From an uncultured Acidobacteriota bacterium (GTDB lineage: Bacteria; Acidobacteriota; Terriglobia; Terriglobales; Acidobacteriaceae), in assembly GCA_903873705.1 (NCBI GenBank), contig CAIQPK010000064.1:1-64000 (forward strand): a stretch of DNA of 64,000 bases, in the 5' to 3' direction. The notes under the pieces were generated by a model that saw only the letters and a list, made by a program, of their open reading frames with translations, was not told the origin of the DNA and did not search any database. This document shows, piece by piece, positions 35,664-44,163 of the stretch. Made by a program: the position numbers and the translations under genes. Numbering within the stretch: position 1 is the first letter of the stretch; every line of letters begins with the position of its first letter.

Positions 35664-35681
35664 GTATACGCAGTTGTATAC
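35664..35681 (-). promoter_or_regulatory. GTATAC-N6-GTATAC operator copy 5 inside a promoter
   Basis: Reads GTATAC-GCAGTT-GTATAC with both half-sites perfect. On the minus strand TTGGTA and TAATTT, 17 bp apart, flank it, so the element sits in the spacer between -35 and -10, pointing at the heme-protein/receptor operon. Confidence 0.75.
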
Positions 35682-35758
35682 CAATAAGGCTACATTCCGC
35701 CAGCGAATCTGACAGAATGTTCAGCTTGACCCTCGTCGCCCCAGCAACGCCGCCCGTT

Positions 35759-36742
35759 TCAGTGCGCCACGCCACTCCCACCCGGCCCGTTCAACACGCG
35801 CACAGGCTTACCCTCAAACCAGCTGATCAGGTCTTGCACCATCTCTCCATAGAAGATCCGATACCCGCCCTCATTCACAAACCCCACGTGCGGCGTCACC
35901 AGCAGCCTCTCCGTATTCCGCAGCGGACTATCCAGTGGCAGCGGCTCCGTCTCAAACACATCCACCCCCGCCCCGGCTATCTGCTTCCGCTCCAGCGCAG
36001 CCAGCAGCGCCTCCATATCCAGCAGCCCCGCACGAGAAGTATTCACCACGTAGGCCGTCGGCTTCATCAGCGCCAGCTCCGCCGCACCCACCAGCCCCTT
36101 CGTCCGCTCACTCAACACCATGTGGATCGTCACCAGGTCGGCCTCGCGAAACAGCTGCTCCTTCGTCACCAGCCGCGCACCTTCTTTCTCCGCGGCCTCC
36201 GCCGTCAGGTTCTGGCTCCAGGCAATCACGTCCATCCCAAACGCCTTCCCCACCTGCGCCACCTTAGCCCCGATTCTGCCCAATCCCACCACGCCCAGCG
36301 TGCGGCCCTCCAAATCTCCCCCCACCGCCAGCTGCCACTTCCCGGCCTTCATCCCCGCCGTCTCTTCCGGCAGATGCTTCACCAACGCCAACATCAGCGC
36401 CCACGCCAGCTCCACCGTCCCATTCGCCGCGGACCGCGTCCCCAGCACCGGTATCCCGCGCTCCGCAGCCGCCGCCATATCCAGCGACGCATTCCGCATC
36501 CCTGTCGTCACCATCAACTTCAAGTTCGGAAGCTGTTCCAGCATTGCCCGCGTCACCGGCGTCCGTTCTCGCATCAGGCACACCACATCGAACGCCTGCA
36601 ACCGCGCCACCACATCATTCGCCTCAAAAAGGTGATCACGAAACACCGTCACCTCCGCCCGTTCCATCACCCCCGACCAATCGGCCAGTTCGAGCGCCAC
36701 ACCCTGGTAGTCATCCAGCACAGCAATCCGCAATAAGCTCAT
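35759..36742 (-). CDS. D-2-hydroxyacid dehydrogenase family protein
   Basis: A 327-residue NAD-dependent dehydrogenase. The nucleotide fold reads LGVVGLGRIGAKVAQVGKAF. The catalytic Arg is in VVNTSRAGLLD, Glu in GVDVFETEPLP, and His in VTPHVGFVNEG. The substrate is an alpha-hydroxy or alpha-keto acid; phosphoglycerate is possible but the protein lacks the ACT domain of SerA. The ATG at 36742 was chosen because the longer frame adds an Arg-rich, unrelated N-terminus. It lies 34 bases after the MFS symporter gene on the same strand and may use the imported acid. Confidence 0.88.
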   Translation of the reverse strand: MSLLRIAVLDDYQGVALELADWSGVMERAEVTVFRDHLFEANDVVARLQAFDVVCLMRERTPVTRAMLEQLPNLKLMVTTGMRNASLDMAAAAERGIPVLGTRSAANGTVELAWALMLALVKHLPEETAGMKAGKWQLAVGGDLEGRTLGVVGLGRIGAKVAQVGKAFGMDVIAWSQNLTAEAAEKEGARLVTKEQLFREADLVTIHMVLSERTKGLVGAAELALMKPTAYVVNTSRAGLLDMEALLAALERKQIAGAGVDVFETEPLPLDSPLRNTERLLVTPHVGFVNEGGYRIFYGEMVQDLISWFEGKPVRVLNGPGGSGVAH

Positions 36743-36776
36743 GCGTTCATTATGCCCATCCCGCGCATGCAGTCGA

Positions 36777-38057
36777 CTAGCCCCAGCCCTCACTAGCCTG
36801 CCCATCCTTCTTCGCGATCCCCACCAGGCAAGCCCCGAGCGCCAGTGCCGCCGCAACCGAAAGCCACACCCCCGGCATCGCCTTGTTCCCCGTCGCATGA
36901 ATCAACGCCGTGCTGATCGCCGGCGTAAACCCGCCAAACAACGCCGTCGCCAGGCTGTACGCCAGCGAGAAGCCCACCGTTCTCACCCGCACCGGCATCA
37001 TCTCCGTCAGGTAAACGATGAACGCTCCGTTGTAGGTCGAGTACACGATCGAGAACAATATCTCCGTCGCCAGCAGCCGCCCAAAGCTCGGCGCCTGCAC
37101 CAGCATGTGCATCACCGGATACCCCACCAGGATCGCCACCACCGTCGATCCAATCAACAAAGGCAGTCGCCCCACACGGTCCGACACCGCGCCCATTACC
37201 GGCAAGAAGATGAAGTTGCAAAGCCCCACACACACGGTCACAAACAAGCTGTCGCGCGATGAGAACGACAGCACCTTGCTGCCGTACGTAGGTGTATACG
37301 CCGTAATCATGTAGAAGAACACCGTCGTCATCACGGCCATCAGCGCGCCGCGCAGCACCACGCCCCAGCTCGCCGCCGTCGTACGCAACACTTCGCCGAT
37401 CTCCGGCCGCTCCGGCCGCGCCTTGAATACCGGCGTCTCTTCAATATGCTGCCGAATCACGAACAGGAACGGCACCAGCAGGCATCCGACGATGAACGGC
37501 ACCCGCCAGCCCCACTGCGTCATCCGCGCCTCACCCAGGTAAAACGCCGTCACCAGCCCGATCAGCGCCGCAAACATCACCGCCGCCTGCTGGCTCGCCG
37601 ACTGCCACGACGCAAAGAACCCACGTTTGCCAGCCGGGGCAATCTCAGCCAGGTAAACCGAAACTCCACCCAGCTCAACACCCGCAGAAAGCCCTTGCAC
37701 CAGTCGCCCCAGCAGCACCAGCAATGGCGCAGCCAGCCCGATCTTCGCATACGTCGGCGTCGCCGCAATCGCAATCGTGCCCACCGCCATCAGCCCCAGC
37801 GTCAGCAGCAACCCCTTGCGCCTCCCATGTTTGTCCATGTAAGCGCCCAGCACCAGCGCGCCAACGGGCCGCATCAGGAACCCTGCACCAAACGTCATCA
37901 GCGTCAGCATCAGCGACGCAAACTCGCTGCCTGCGGGAAAGAACGCCTTGGAAATCGAAGGAGCGTAGTACCCGAACACCATGAAGTCGTACATCTCGAG
38001 AAAATTCCCGCTCGAAACGATAAAGATCGACTTCAAATATGACATTTTCGTGGGCAT
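36777..38057 (-). CDS. MFS metabolite:H+ symporter (citrate/tricarballylate type)
   Basis: A 426-residue, 12-segment transporter of the metabolite:H+ symporter branch. The conserved start is SSGNFLEMYDFMVFGYYAPSI. The loop motif is RPVGALVLGAYMDKHGRRKG, and LVQGLSAGVELGGVSVYLAE follows. This branch includes citrate, tricarballylate, alpha-ketoglutarate and shikimate carriers; the N-terminus looks most like the citrate/tricarballylate group. The neighbours (a ModA-like binding protein upstream and a hydroxyacid dehydrogenase downstream) suggest uptake of an organic acid. Confidence 0.85.
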   Translation of the reverse strand: MPTKMSYLKSIFIVSSGNFLEMYDFMVFGYYAPSISKAFFPAGSEFASLMLTLMTFGAGFLMRPVGALVLGAYMDKHGRRKGLLLTLGLMAVGTIAIAATPTYAKIGLAAPLLVLLGRLVQGLSAGVELGGVSVYLAEIAPAGKRGFFASWQSASQQAAVMFAALIGLVTAFYLGEARMTQWGWRVPFIVGCLLVPFLFVIRQHIEETPVFKARPERPEIGEVLRTTAASWGVVLRGALMAVMTTVFFYMITAYTPTYGSKVLSFSSRDSLFVTVCVGLCNFIFLPVMGAVSDRVGRLPLLIGSTVVAILVGYPVMHMLVQAPSFGRLLATEILFSIVYSTYNGAFIVYLTEMMPVRVRTVGFSLAYSLATALFGGFTPAISTALIHATGNKAMPGVWLSVAAALALGACLVGIAKKDGQASEGWG

Positions 38058-38064
38058 CGGCTAT

Positions 38065-38886
38065 CTACTTCTTCCCTGCCGCATGCGCCGGCTCCATCCC
38101 GCTCGCCCGGATCGCCGCATAGCTCGCATCCGACGCCAAAAACCGCACCAGCGCCAGCGCCTCATCCGGATGCGCAGACGTCGTCACCACCCCCGCCGAA
38201 AACGTCGTCACCTTCTGCACATCCTCCGGCAGCAGCCCCACAATGTGGATGCCCTTCACCGGTTTCAGCTCACTTACCTGCTGAAACCCAATTTCTTCCT
38301 CGCCCCGAGCAATATTCTCACCCACCGGCGTTCCCGGAATCATGTGCGACTTCGCCGCCACCTGCTCCGAAATCCCCAGCTTCTTGAACAGCACCGTCGA
38401 CAGGTAAACCCCGCTCGAGCTGTCCGAGTAAGCAATCGACTTCGCCTTCAGTAGCGTCTCCCGCAACGCCTCATCCGTGCTAATGTCCGGCAGCGGAGCG
38501 CCCTCGCGGACAGCCATGGCAATCTTCGATAGCCCCAGGTCCGTCTCGCTGTCCGCGATCACCTGCCCCTTGGCCGCCAGCTTGTCCAGCGCATCCCGCG
38601 CCATAATCGCCACATCCGCCGGCTCCTTGCGCTCCAGCCGCATCGGAATCGCCGTCGGCGTGGTTCCCATCGACGCCCCGGGCGCCATCACCAGGTGGTT
38701 CCCACTCTCTTTTTCGTAGCGCGGAGAAATCTCCTGGTAAGCCGCCGTAAAGGCTCCCGAAATCAGCACGTGTAACTCCACCGGCTCCCACCGCCGTGCG
38801 CCCATGGCGCAAACTCCCACCACCACAAGCCCAACCGCCGTCCACGTCCTTTTCTTTGCAGGGATGATAAATGTGCGAATGGGCAT
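38065..38886 (-). CDS. Periplasmic ModA-like substrate-binding protein
   Basis: A 273-residue binding protein with an N-terminal signal anchor (TWTAVGLVVVGVCAMGA). The two-lobe fold is of the molybdate-binding type (LHVLISGAFTAAYQEISPRY, KEPADVAIMARDALDKL, IAYSDSSSGVYLSTVLFKKL, VGENIARGEEEIGFQQVSEL). No ABC permease or ATPase is nearby, so it is unlikely to work as a normal ModA. Such orphan proteins next to MFS carriers may bind an organic acid. AAGGAGAGCT precedes the ATG at 38886, and the gene is seven bases from the MFS gene. Confidence 0.78.
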   Translation of the reverse strand: MPIRTFIIPAKKRTWTAVGLVVVGVCAMGARRWEPVELHVLISGAFTAAYQEISPRYEKESGNHLVMAPGASMGTTPTAIPMRLERKEPADVAIMARDALDKLAAKGQVIADSETDLGLSKIAMAVREGAPLPDISTDEALRETLLKAKSIAYSDSSSGVYLSTVLFKKLGISEQVAAKSHMIPGTPVGENIARGEEEIGFQQVSELKPVKGIHIVGLLPEDVQKVTTFSAGVVTTSAHPDEALALVRFLASDASYAAIRASGMEPAHAAGKK

Positions 38887-38976
38887 AGCTCTCCTTGTTG
38901 AGAAACCGTTGTGCGGCTCGTGAAATAGCGTTCTCATGATGGCGTGTTTCATCGCAATCCGCAACCGCACGCCGGC

Positions 38977-39414
38977 TCACCCGCGATAGATCACCACCAT
39001 CACTCCCACCGATACCAGCGCCACCACCGCCGCAACCAGGTTCATATCCACTCGGACAACCCGTCCTCCCAGCCTCAGCAGCGCCGGTTGAATGCCGTTC
39101 GCATCCGATAGCTTTCCCCCAAACATCCTCCGTACCATCACCGTCACGAGGAACGCTACCGGAGATAGGCTCGCAAGCAGTGCCGCCAGGTAGAACCCGC
39201 CATCGCCACCAAACCATCCACCAAATATCAGCGCCATCTCAACAGCAGAAAGCAGCACCACCCCGAACGTCTGCCACACCACGTGAAACCGCGCATGCCT
39301 TGGCCACTCCGGATTCGTCGCGTGAGTTCGATTCAAATCGAGCAAAGGCGTAGCCAGGCCCTGCACTACGCAAACGCCCGCCAACGCCCATTTCGCAACC
39401 GCCTGGTGATCCAC
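38977..39414 (-). CDS. Uncharacterised four-TM membrane protein
   Basis: A 145-residue protein with four hydrophobic segments (ALAGVCVVQGLATPLL, FGVVLLSAVEMALIFGGW, FYLAALLASLSPVAFLVTVM, LVAAVVALVSVGVMVVIY). The start is GTG at 39414 behind GGAGGGGG. I do not recognise the family. It is the first gene of a minus-strand run leading to the binding protein, MFS symporter and dehydrogenase, and is divergent from the isoprenoid/cytochrome operon. Confidence 0.7.
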   Translation of the reverse strand: MDHQAVAKWALAGVCVVQGLATPLLDLNRTHATNPEWPRHARFHVVWQTFGVVLLSAVEMALIFGGWFGGDGGFYLAALLASLSPVAFLVTVMVRRMFGGKLSDANGIQPALLRLGGRVVRVDMNLVAAVVALVSVGVMVVIYRG

Positions 39415-39656
39415 TGTCCCCCTCCGCCCCCTGCCTCTCAGATGCTCTTCCTTCCCTCATCTGCTGGCAAGCCGGTAATCGCTCCCAATCAGATCTACGA
39501 GTGACGGCGGCCAGAACATGAACACATCGTCATGGCCCAATGCTCTACTAAATTTACGAATCCTCGTCTAACAGCAGTGACGTTGTGATCGAGAGAGACG
39601 CGATCGATCAAAGCTCTGCCCCCCTCGCGCATCCTGGAATCATCGAGAAAGTAAAC

Positions 39657-40598
39657 ATGTCACTGGGACCAGATGGTAATGACGCAGACATCACGCGCCT
39701 GAAGGCACTCTTCGTGGCTCGATTGCCGGTGTCGCAGAATATCGGCTCGCATCTCGCGGCTGCATTGCAACACGTTCTGAGCACCCCGGGCAGCCTCTCA
39801 CGCCCCCGCGTGGTTCTTCGCGTCGCCACCGCCTACGGCCTCAGCACCCCCACCGCCGACGACCTCGCCATGGCCCTCGAATACTTCCACACCGCTTCTC
39901 TCATCTTCGACGATCTCCCCAGCATGGACAACGCCACCGAGCGCCGCGGCATCGCCTGCGCCCACGTCGCCTTCGGCGAAGCCGAAGCCATCCTCGCCGC
40001 CCTTGCTCTTGTCAATCGCGCCTACGCGCTCATCTGGCGCACCGTCGCGCAATGCCCGCATGACAACCAGCCCGCCGCAATCGACTACATCGAACTCAAC
40101 CTCGGCACCGAAGGCCTTCTCAACGGCCAGAGCCTCGACCTGCAATACGCCTCCCTCCCCCACGACCGTCACACCACCGAGCGCATCGCCTTCGGCAAAA
40201 CCGTTTCGCTCATCCGCCTCGCCCTCGTCCTGCCCGCCATTCTCGCCGGCGCCCCTCCCTCAGAGCTCCTCCTCCTCGAACGCATCGCAAAATACTGGGG
40301 CTTCAGCTACCAAATCATCGACGACCTCAAAGACGTCCTGCACTCCTCCACCGACATCGGCAAGACCACCGCCCGCGACAGCCTCCTCGACCGTCCCAAC
40401 GTCTCCATCATCATGGGCACCGCCGCCGCTATCGAGCGCCTTCACCGCCTCATCCGCATCGGCGACACCGCCCTCCAGCGCCTCGTCGTCGCGCGGCCAC
40501 CTCTGGCCTTCCTCGAAGCCCTCCGCAACGACCTGCGGAAGCAGGCCGGCCTCGCCTCCGAAGCAGCGTCGCAACCCGTCACCCTGGTGACGCCATGA
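39657..40598 (+). CDS. Trans-isoprenyl (polyprenyl) diphosphate synthase
   Basis: A 313-residue enzyme of the FPP/GGPP synthase family. The first Asp-rich motif is DDLPSMDN (DDxxxxD form) and the second is DDLKD in FSYQIIDDLKDV. The Lys-rich GGKR-x-RP segment before the first motif is replaced by GSLSRPRVVLRVA, so IPP binding may differ or be weakened. Chain length cannot be read safely; the residues before DDLPSMD (YFHTASLIF) suggest a medium-chain product. ATG at 39657 has GAGAAAG upstream; a GTG at 39585 is also in frame. It opens a seven-gene operon in which every junction overlaps, and its 3' end shares ATGA with the ABC permease gene. Confidence 0.85.
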   Translation: MSLGPDGNDADITRLKALFVARLPVSQNIGSHLAAALQHVLSTPGSLSRPRVVLRVATAYGLSTPTADDLAMALEYFHTASLIFDDLPSMDNATERRGIACAHVAFGEAEAILAALALVNRAYALIWRTVAQCPHDNQPAAIDYIELNLGTEGLLNGQSLDLQYASLPHDRHTTERIAFGKTVSLIRLALVLPAILAGAPPSELLLLERIAKYWGFSYQIIDDLKDVLHSSTDIGKTTARDSLLDRPNVSIIMGTAAAIERLHRLIRIGDTALQRLVVARPPLAFLEALRNDLRKQAGLASEAASQPVTLVTP

Positions 40599-41707
40599 TC
40601 TTCCTCAAGCTCATCCTCACCAACCTCCTGCGCCACCGTATCCGTTCCTTCATCAGCATCGCCGGCATCGCCTTCAGCGTCGCGGCCATGCTCACCATCG
40701 TCACCATCCTGCAAGGCGCCGTCGGCATGTTCTCCGGCCTGCTCTCCAGCGACAGTGAAATCATCGTCTTCGAGCGCAACGTCTCCGACCTCTTCTTCAG
40801 CAACGTCCCCGCAGACGCCGTGCAGCAGATCGGCGCCTGGCAGATCGTCCAGCATGCCGACCCCGTCCTCTTCGGCATCGTATCCAGCCTCGACCACCCC
40901 ATCATCACCTGCTTCGGCATCACCCCCAACGACGCTCGCCTCCGCAACGCCACCTGGCAGCAGGGCACCCGCGCCAGCTTCGGCCAGCATGACGACGACG
41001 TCGTCCTCGGCGAGCGCGCCGCCGAATTCCTCTCCGCTCACCTCGGCGACCACGTCGCCATCGGACACGGTACCTTCCACGTCATCGGCATCATCAAGAC
41101 CGCCAACGGCTTTGAAGACGGCGGCGTCTTCATGCCGCTCGCCTCAGCGCAAGCCTTCTTCCATAAAGAAAATTCTTCCTCCGTCATCACCGTCAAGCTC
41201 CGCAACAAGGACGACACCGCCGCCTTCAAAACTATGGTCAAGGGCAAATTCAAAACCCTTATCGCGCTGGAAGACGAAGAGTTCACCCGCTCCTACTCCC
41301 AGTTCAAAATCCTCAAGGCCACCGCGTGGGCCGTCGGAGGATGCGGTCTCCTGCTCGGCGGCCTCGGCGTCGCGAACACCATGATCATGTCCGTTTTCAC
41401 CCGCATCCGCGAGATCGCCATCCTCCGCGTCAGCGGCTTCTCCAACGCCCAGATCGCCCGCCTCATCTTCGGCGAGTCCGCCGTCGTCTCCCTGCTCGGC
41501 GCCGTCGTCGGCCTGTTAATAGGCACAGCCTTTCTCTTCGTCCTGAAGTCCGTCCCCGCGCTGCACGGCTATGTCGACGTCTCTATCCAGCCGCTCATCG
41601 TGCTCATCGTTATCGTCCTGTCCTTCCTCACCGGCGTCGCCGGCGCACTCTACCCGGCCTTCTACGCCATGCGCATCCGAGCGGTGGAGGCGCTGCGTTT
41701 CGAATAA
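40595..41707 (+). CDS. MacB/LolC-type ABC transporter permease (FtsX domain)
   Basis: A 370-residue permease with one N-terminal membrane helix (RIRSFISIAGIAFSVAAMLT), a periplasmic MacB-PCD-like domain (about residues 50-235; FGITPNDARLRNATW, VVLGERAAEFL) and a three-helix FtsX domain ending in ALYPAFYAMRIRAVEALRFE. Permeases of this type do not transport through a pore but work mechanically on periplasmic substrates, including lipoproteins and antimicrobial lipids. No MacA-like adaptor is present. It is the second gene of the isoprenoid/cytochrome operon, overlapping neighbours by 4 and 1 bases, which suggests extraction or export of an isoprenoid product or of a lipid-anchored protein. Confidence 0.88.
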   Translation: MIFLKLILTNLLRHRIRSFISIAGIAFSVAAMLTIVTILQGAVGMFSGLLSSDSEIIVFERNVSDLFFSNVPADAVQQIGAWQIVQHADPVLFGIVSSLDHPIITCFGITPNDARLRNATWQQGTRASFGQHDDDVVLGERAAEFLSAHLGDHVAIGHGTFHVIGIIKTANGFEDGGVFMPLASAQAFFHKENSSSVITVKLRNKDDTAAFKTMVKGKFKTLIALEDEEFTRSYSQFKILKATAWAVGGCGLLLGGLGVANTMIMSVFTRIREIAILRVSGFSNAQIARLIFGESAVVSLLGAVVGLLIGTAFLFVLKSVPALHGYVDVSIQPLIVLIVIVLSFLTGVAGALYPAFYAMRIRAVEALRFE

Positions 41708-42405
41708 TGAGCACCCCCACCCCATCATCGCCACGCATCGTCCTCCAGGCCCGCAACATTCATAAGAGCTACGACGACGGCGCCATCAAGGTCCTCCGCG
41801 GCGTCGACTTCGAAGCCATCGAAGGCAACACCGTCGCCCTCTGCGGCCCCTCCGGCTGCGGCAAGAGCACGCTCCTCCATCTCCTCGGCGGCCTCGATCA
41901 GCCTGACTCCGGCGACATCGCCGTCAACGGAGTGGAGATCAATCGCCGCAGCAATCTACTGCATCTCCTTCGCCACGAGATCGGTTTCGTCTTCCAGCTC
42001 CACAACCTCATCCCCGACCTCACCCTCGCAGAAAACTGCCTCATCCCCACCGTCGCCGCCGGCATCGATCGCCAGGTCGCCCGCGACCGTCTCCACCAGC
42101 TCACCCAGCGCACCGGCCTCAGCCATCGCCTGAACCACCGTATCCAAAAGCTCTCCGGCGGAGAACGCCAGCGCACCGCTCTCTGCCGCGCGCTCATGAA
42201 CAAACCCAAAATTCTGCTCGCCGACGAACCCACCGGCTCGCTCGACGAAAAAACCAGCGCCGCCGTTTTCGAGCTCCTACTCGAACTTGCCGCAACCGAG
42301 GGCATCACGCTCGTCATGGCCACTCATGACCGCGGCCTGGCCCAGCGCTGCGACCGCCTTGTTGAAATGCACGATGGGAGGATTCGTGGCATCGGCGCCT
42401 TCTAG
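41707..42405 (+). CDS. ABC transporter ATP-binding protein (LolD/MacB type)
   Basis: A 232-residue ATPase. Walker A is GPSGCGKST, the Q-loop is GFVFQLHNLIPDLT, the signature is LSGGERQRTALCRA, Walker B is ILLADEPTGSLDE and the switch His is in MATHDRG. Its ATG uses the last base of the permease stop codon (TAATG), so it is the cognate ATPase. The next gene begins inside its final codons. Confidence 0.92.
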   Translation: MSTPTPSSPRIVLQARNIHKSYDDGAIKVLRGVDFEAIEGNTVALCGPSGCGKSTLLHLLGGLDQPDSGDIAVNGVEINRRSNLLHLLRHEIGFVFQLHNLIPDLTLAENCLIPTVAAGIDRQVARDRLHQLTQRTGLSHRLNHRIQKLSGGERQRTALCRALMNKPKILLADEPTGSLDEKTSAAVFELLLELAATEGITLVMATHDRGLAQRCDRLVEMHDGRIRGIGAF

Positions 42406-43756
42406 CGGAACCGCCATACTCTACGACGCTCCGCCGAGCGCCCGGCCTTCCCTCGCTCTCCCCACCGCCGTCATCGCGCAAGCCGTCTGGCACAGCCTCG
42501 CCTGGCTCGTCTTCGCCAACGCCGTCGGCGTCCTCATCGCGGTTCTGCTCCTCGCACCCCGCCTCAACAACATCCTCATCCCCTGGACCTACGGCCGCTG
42601 GATGCCCGTCCACATCAACATCCAGCTCTACGGCTGGTGCAGCCTCCCGCTCGTCGCCTTCCTGCTCAAGGTCTACGGCGCCGACCGCGAGCCCATTGCC
42701 GCCTGGTCGCGCCCCGTCCTATGGGTATGGTCAGCGGCCCTTGCCATCGGCTCCATCCACTGGCTCACCGGACACTCCAGCGGCAAGCTCTTCCTAGACT
42801 GGACTGGCTACCCCCGCATCCTGTTCCCGCTCGCCCTGCTTACCCTCTGGGCGCTCCTCACCGCCGCACTCCGCCAGAACTGGCCCGCCGCCACCAACGC
42901 CAAACCCACCGTCCGCGCAGGCAAAGTCGTCGGCCTCGCGCTCCTCTTCGTCATCCCGTTCTTGATCTATATCGCAGCCGACCCCGGCATCTACCCACCC
43001 ATCAACCCCGACACCGGCGGCCCCACCGGCGCCAGCCAGCTCGAGTCCACCCTCGTCATCATCGCCATCCTCTTGCTTCTGCCCTTCGGCCTGACCAAAC
43101 GCAAAATCCCGCGCTCCTGGAAGATCACGCTCCCCTGGTTCATCTTCGCCGCGGAGTCCGTCCTCTGCCTCGGCCTCGGCCGCGCCGACGTCAGCCACCA
43201 TCGTCCCACCCAATACATCAGCCTGGGCAGCCTGCTCCTCTGGCTCCCCCTCACACCCCTCTACTACAACGCGTTCGCCTGGAACCCCAACACGCGCCGT
43301 TGGCGCATCGCTTTCCTCGCCTGGTGGTCCGTGCTCATCCCCACCGGCTGGTGCCTCTTTCTCCCCGGCGTCCTCGACCGCTTCAAATTCACCGACGGCC
43401 TCGTAGGTCACTCGCTCCTCGCCATGGCCGGCTTCACCTCCAGCCTGCTCATCTTCGTCATGGTGCAACTCCTCGGCGACGACGGCTGGATCTTCAACGC
43501 CACCTGGTCTTTTTACGTCTGGAACATCAGCGTCCTCGCTTACGTGATCGTCATGTTCATTGCCGGCTGGCACGAAGGCCCCAACCCCGCCTTCAACATG
43601 CTCCCCGGCATCGCACGCAACACCCTCTACGCCATTCGTCTCATCCTCGGCATCCTTCTCTTCATTGCCTCCGCGGACTGGTTCCTCGACGCCACGCATC
43701 TCCTCCGCAAGAAGCACGCTACCCTCTTCCCCGCCCTACCGGAGCCCATAAGATGA
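42386..43756 (+). CDS. Heme-copper-oxidase subunit-I-like membrane protein, possibly degenerate
   Basis: A 456-residue, roughly 12-segment membrane protein. Segments resemble CcoN/NorB-type oxidase subunit I: WMPVHINIQLYGW (second-helix heme-His region), TGHSSGKLFLDW, RADVSHHRPTQYISLGSLLLW and KFTDGLVGHSLLAMAGF. In the last one, the place of the usual His-x-His pair reads His-Ser-Leu, and I could not find a clear copper-site His set, so it may carry fewer cofactors than an active oxidase. GTG at 42386 is chosen because GGGAGG lies five bases upstream; an ATG at 42374 is also possible. It overlaps the ABC ATPase gene by 20 bases and is followed by a 4-TM protein and a CcoO-type cytochrome fusion. 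Confidence 0.7.
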   Translation: MASAPSSGTAILYDAPPSARPSLALPTAVIAQAVWHSLAWLVFANAVGVLIAVLLLAPRLNNILIPWTYGRWMPVHINIQLYGWCSLPLVAFLLKVYGADREPIAAWSRPVLWVWSAALAIGSIHWLTGHSSGKLFLDWTGYPRILFPLALLTLWALLTAALRQNWPAATNAKPTVRAGKVVGLALLFVIPFLIYIAADPGIYPPINPDTGGPTGASQLESTLVIIAILLLLPFGLTKRKIPRSWKITLPWFIFAAESVLCLGLGRADVSHHRPTQYISLGSLLLWLPLTPLYYNAFAWNPNTRRWRIAFLAWWSVLIPTGWCLFLPGVLDRFKFTDGLVGHSLLAMAGFTSSLLIFVMVQLLGDDGWIFNATWSFYVWNISVLAYVIVMFIAGWHEGPNPAFNMLPGIARNTLYAIRLILGILLFIASADWFLDATHLLRKKHATLFPALPEPIR

Positions 43757-44163
43757 AGCGCCCACTCCTCATCACCTATCAACTTCTCGTCGGCCTATCC
43801 GATACCTCCACCGGCCTCCTCCTCATCGTCGCCCCCTCCCTCACGCTCCACATGATGAAGCTCCCCGTCCTCGCCAACACGCCGCCATTCCTCTCCTTCA
43901 TCGGCGCTTTCGTCCTCTCCGTTGGCCTCGCCTGCTTCTACGGCGCACTTCTCGCCACCCGCCCAGTATCGACACCGAAGCTCGAAACCGTCTGGCTCCT
44001 CACCGCCATCACCCGCGCCTCAGTCGCCCTCGTTCTCTGCGCAAAAATCTTCACCGGCGATCTCGCATCCGGCTGGGCCACCGTCGCCATCTCCGACGGT
44101 GCCATCGCCCTCCTCCAACTCATCGGCCTCTCCCGAGGATGGCTAACCCATGCCGCCGACTAG
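43753..44163 (+). CDS. Small four-TM membrane protein of the cytochrome operon
   Basis: A 136-residue protein with four hydrophobic segments (YQLLVGLSDTSTGLLLIVAP, FLSFIGAFVLSVGLACFYGA, VWLLTAITRASVALVLCA, AISDGAIALLQLIGL). It starts with ATGA overlapping the preceding stop and overlaps the next gene by 14 bases. No heme or metal ligand pattern is evident. I do not recognise the family; it may be an accessory subunit of the neighbouring oxidase-like protein. It is read in a different frame from longer open frames in the region, so it is easily missed. Confidence 0.8.
   Translation: MKRPLLITYQLLVGLSDTSTGLLLIVAPSLTLHMMKLPVLANTPPFLSFIGAFVLSVGLACFYGALLATRPVSTPKLETVWLLTAITRASVALVLCAKIFTGDLASGWATVAISDGAIALLQLIGLSRGWLTHAAD

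Noticed and set aside
40595-42405. MacAB-TolC drug efflux
   Set aside because: No MacA adaptor or outer-membrane channel is present, and permease and ATPase are separate, unlike MacB.
42637-43752. N-terminal part of a long plus-strand frame ending at 44163
   Set aside because: Only its last 136 codons are a gene; the rest is an Arg/Pro-rich shadow of the oxidase-like gene.
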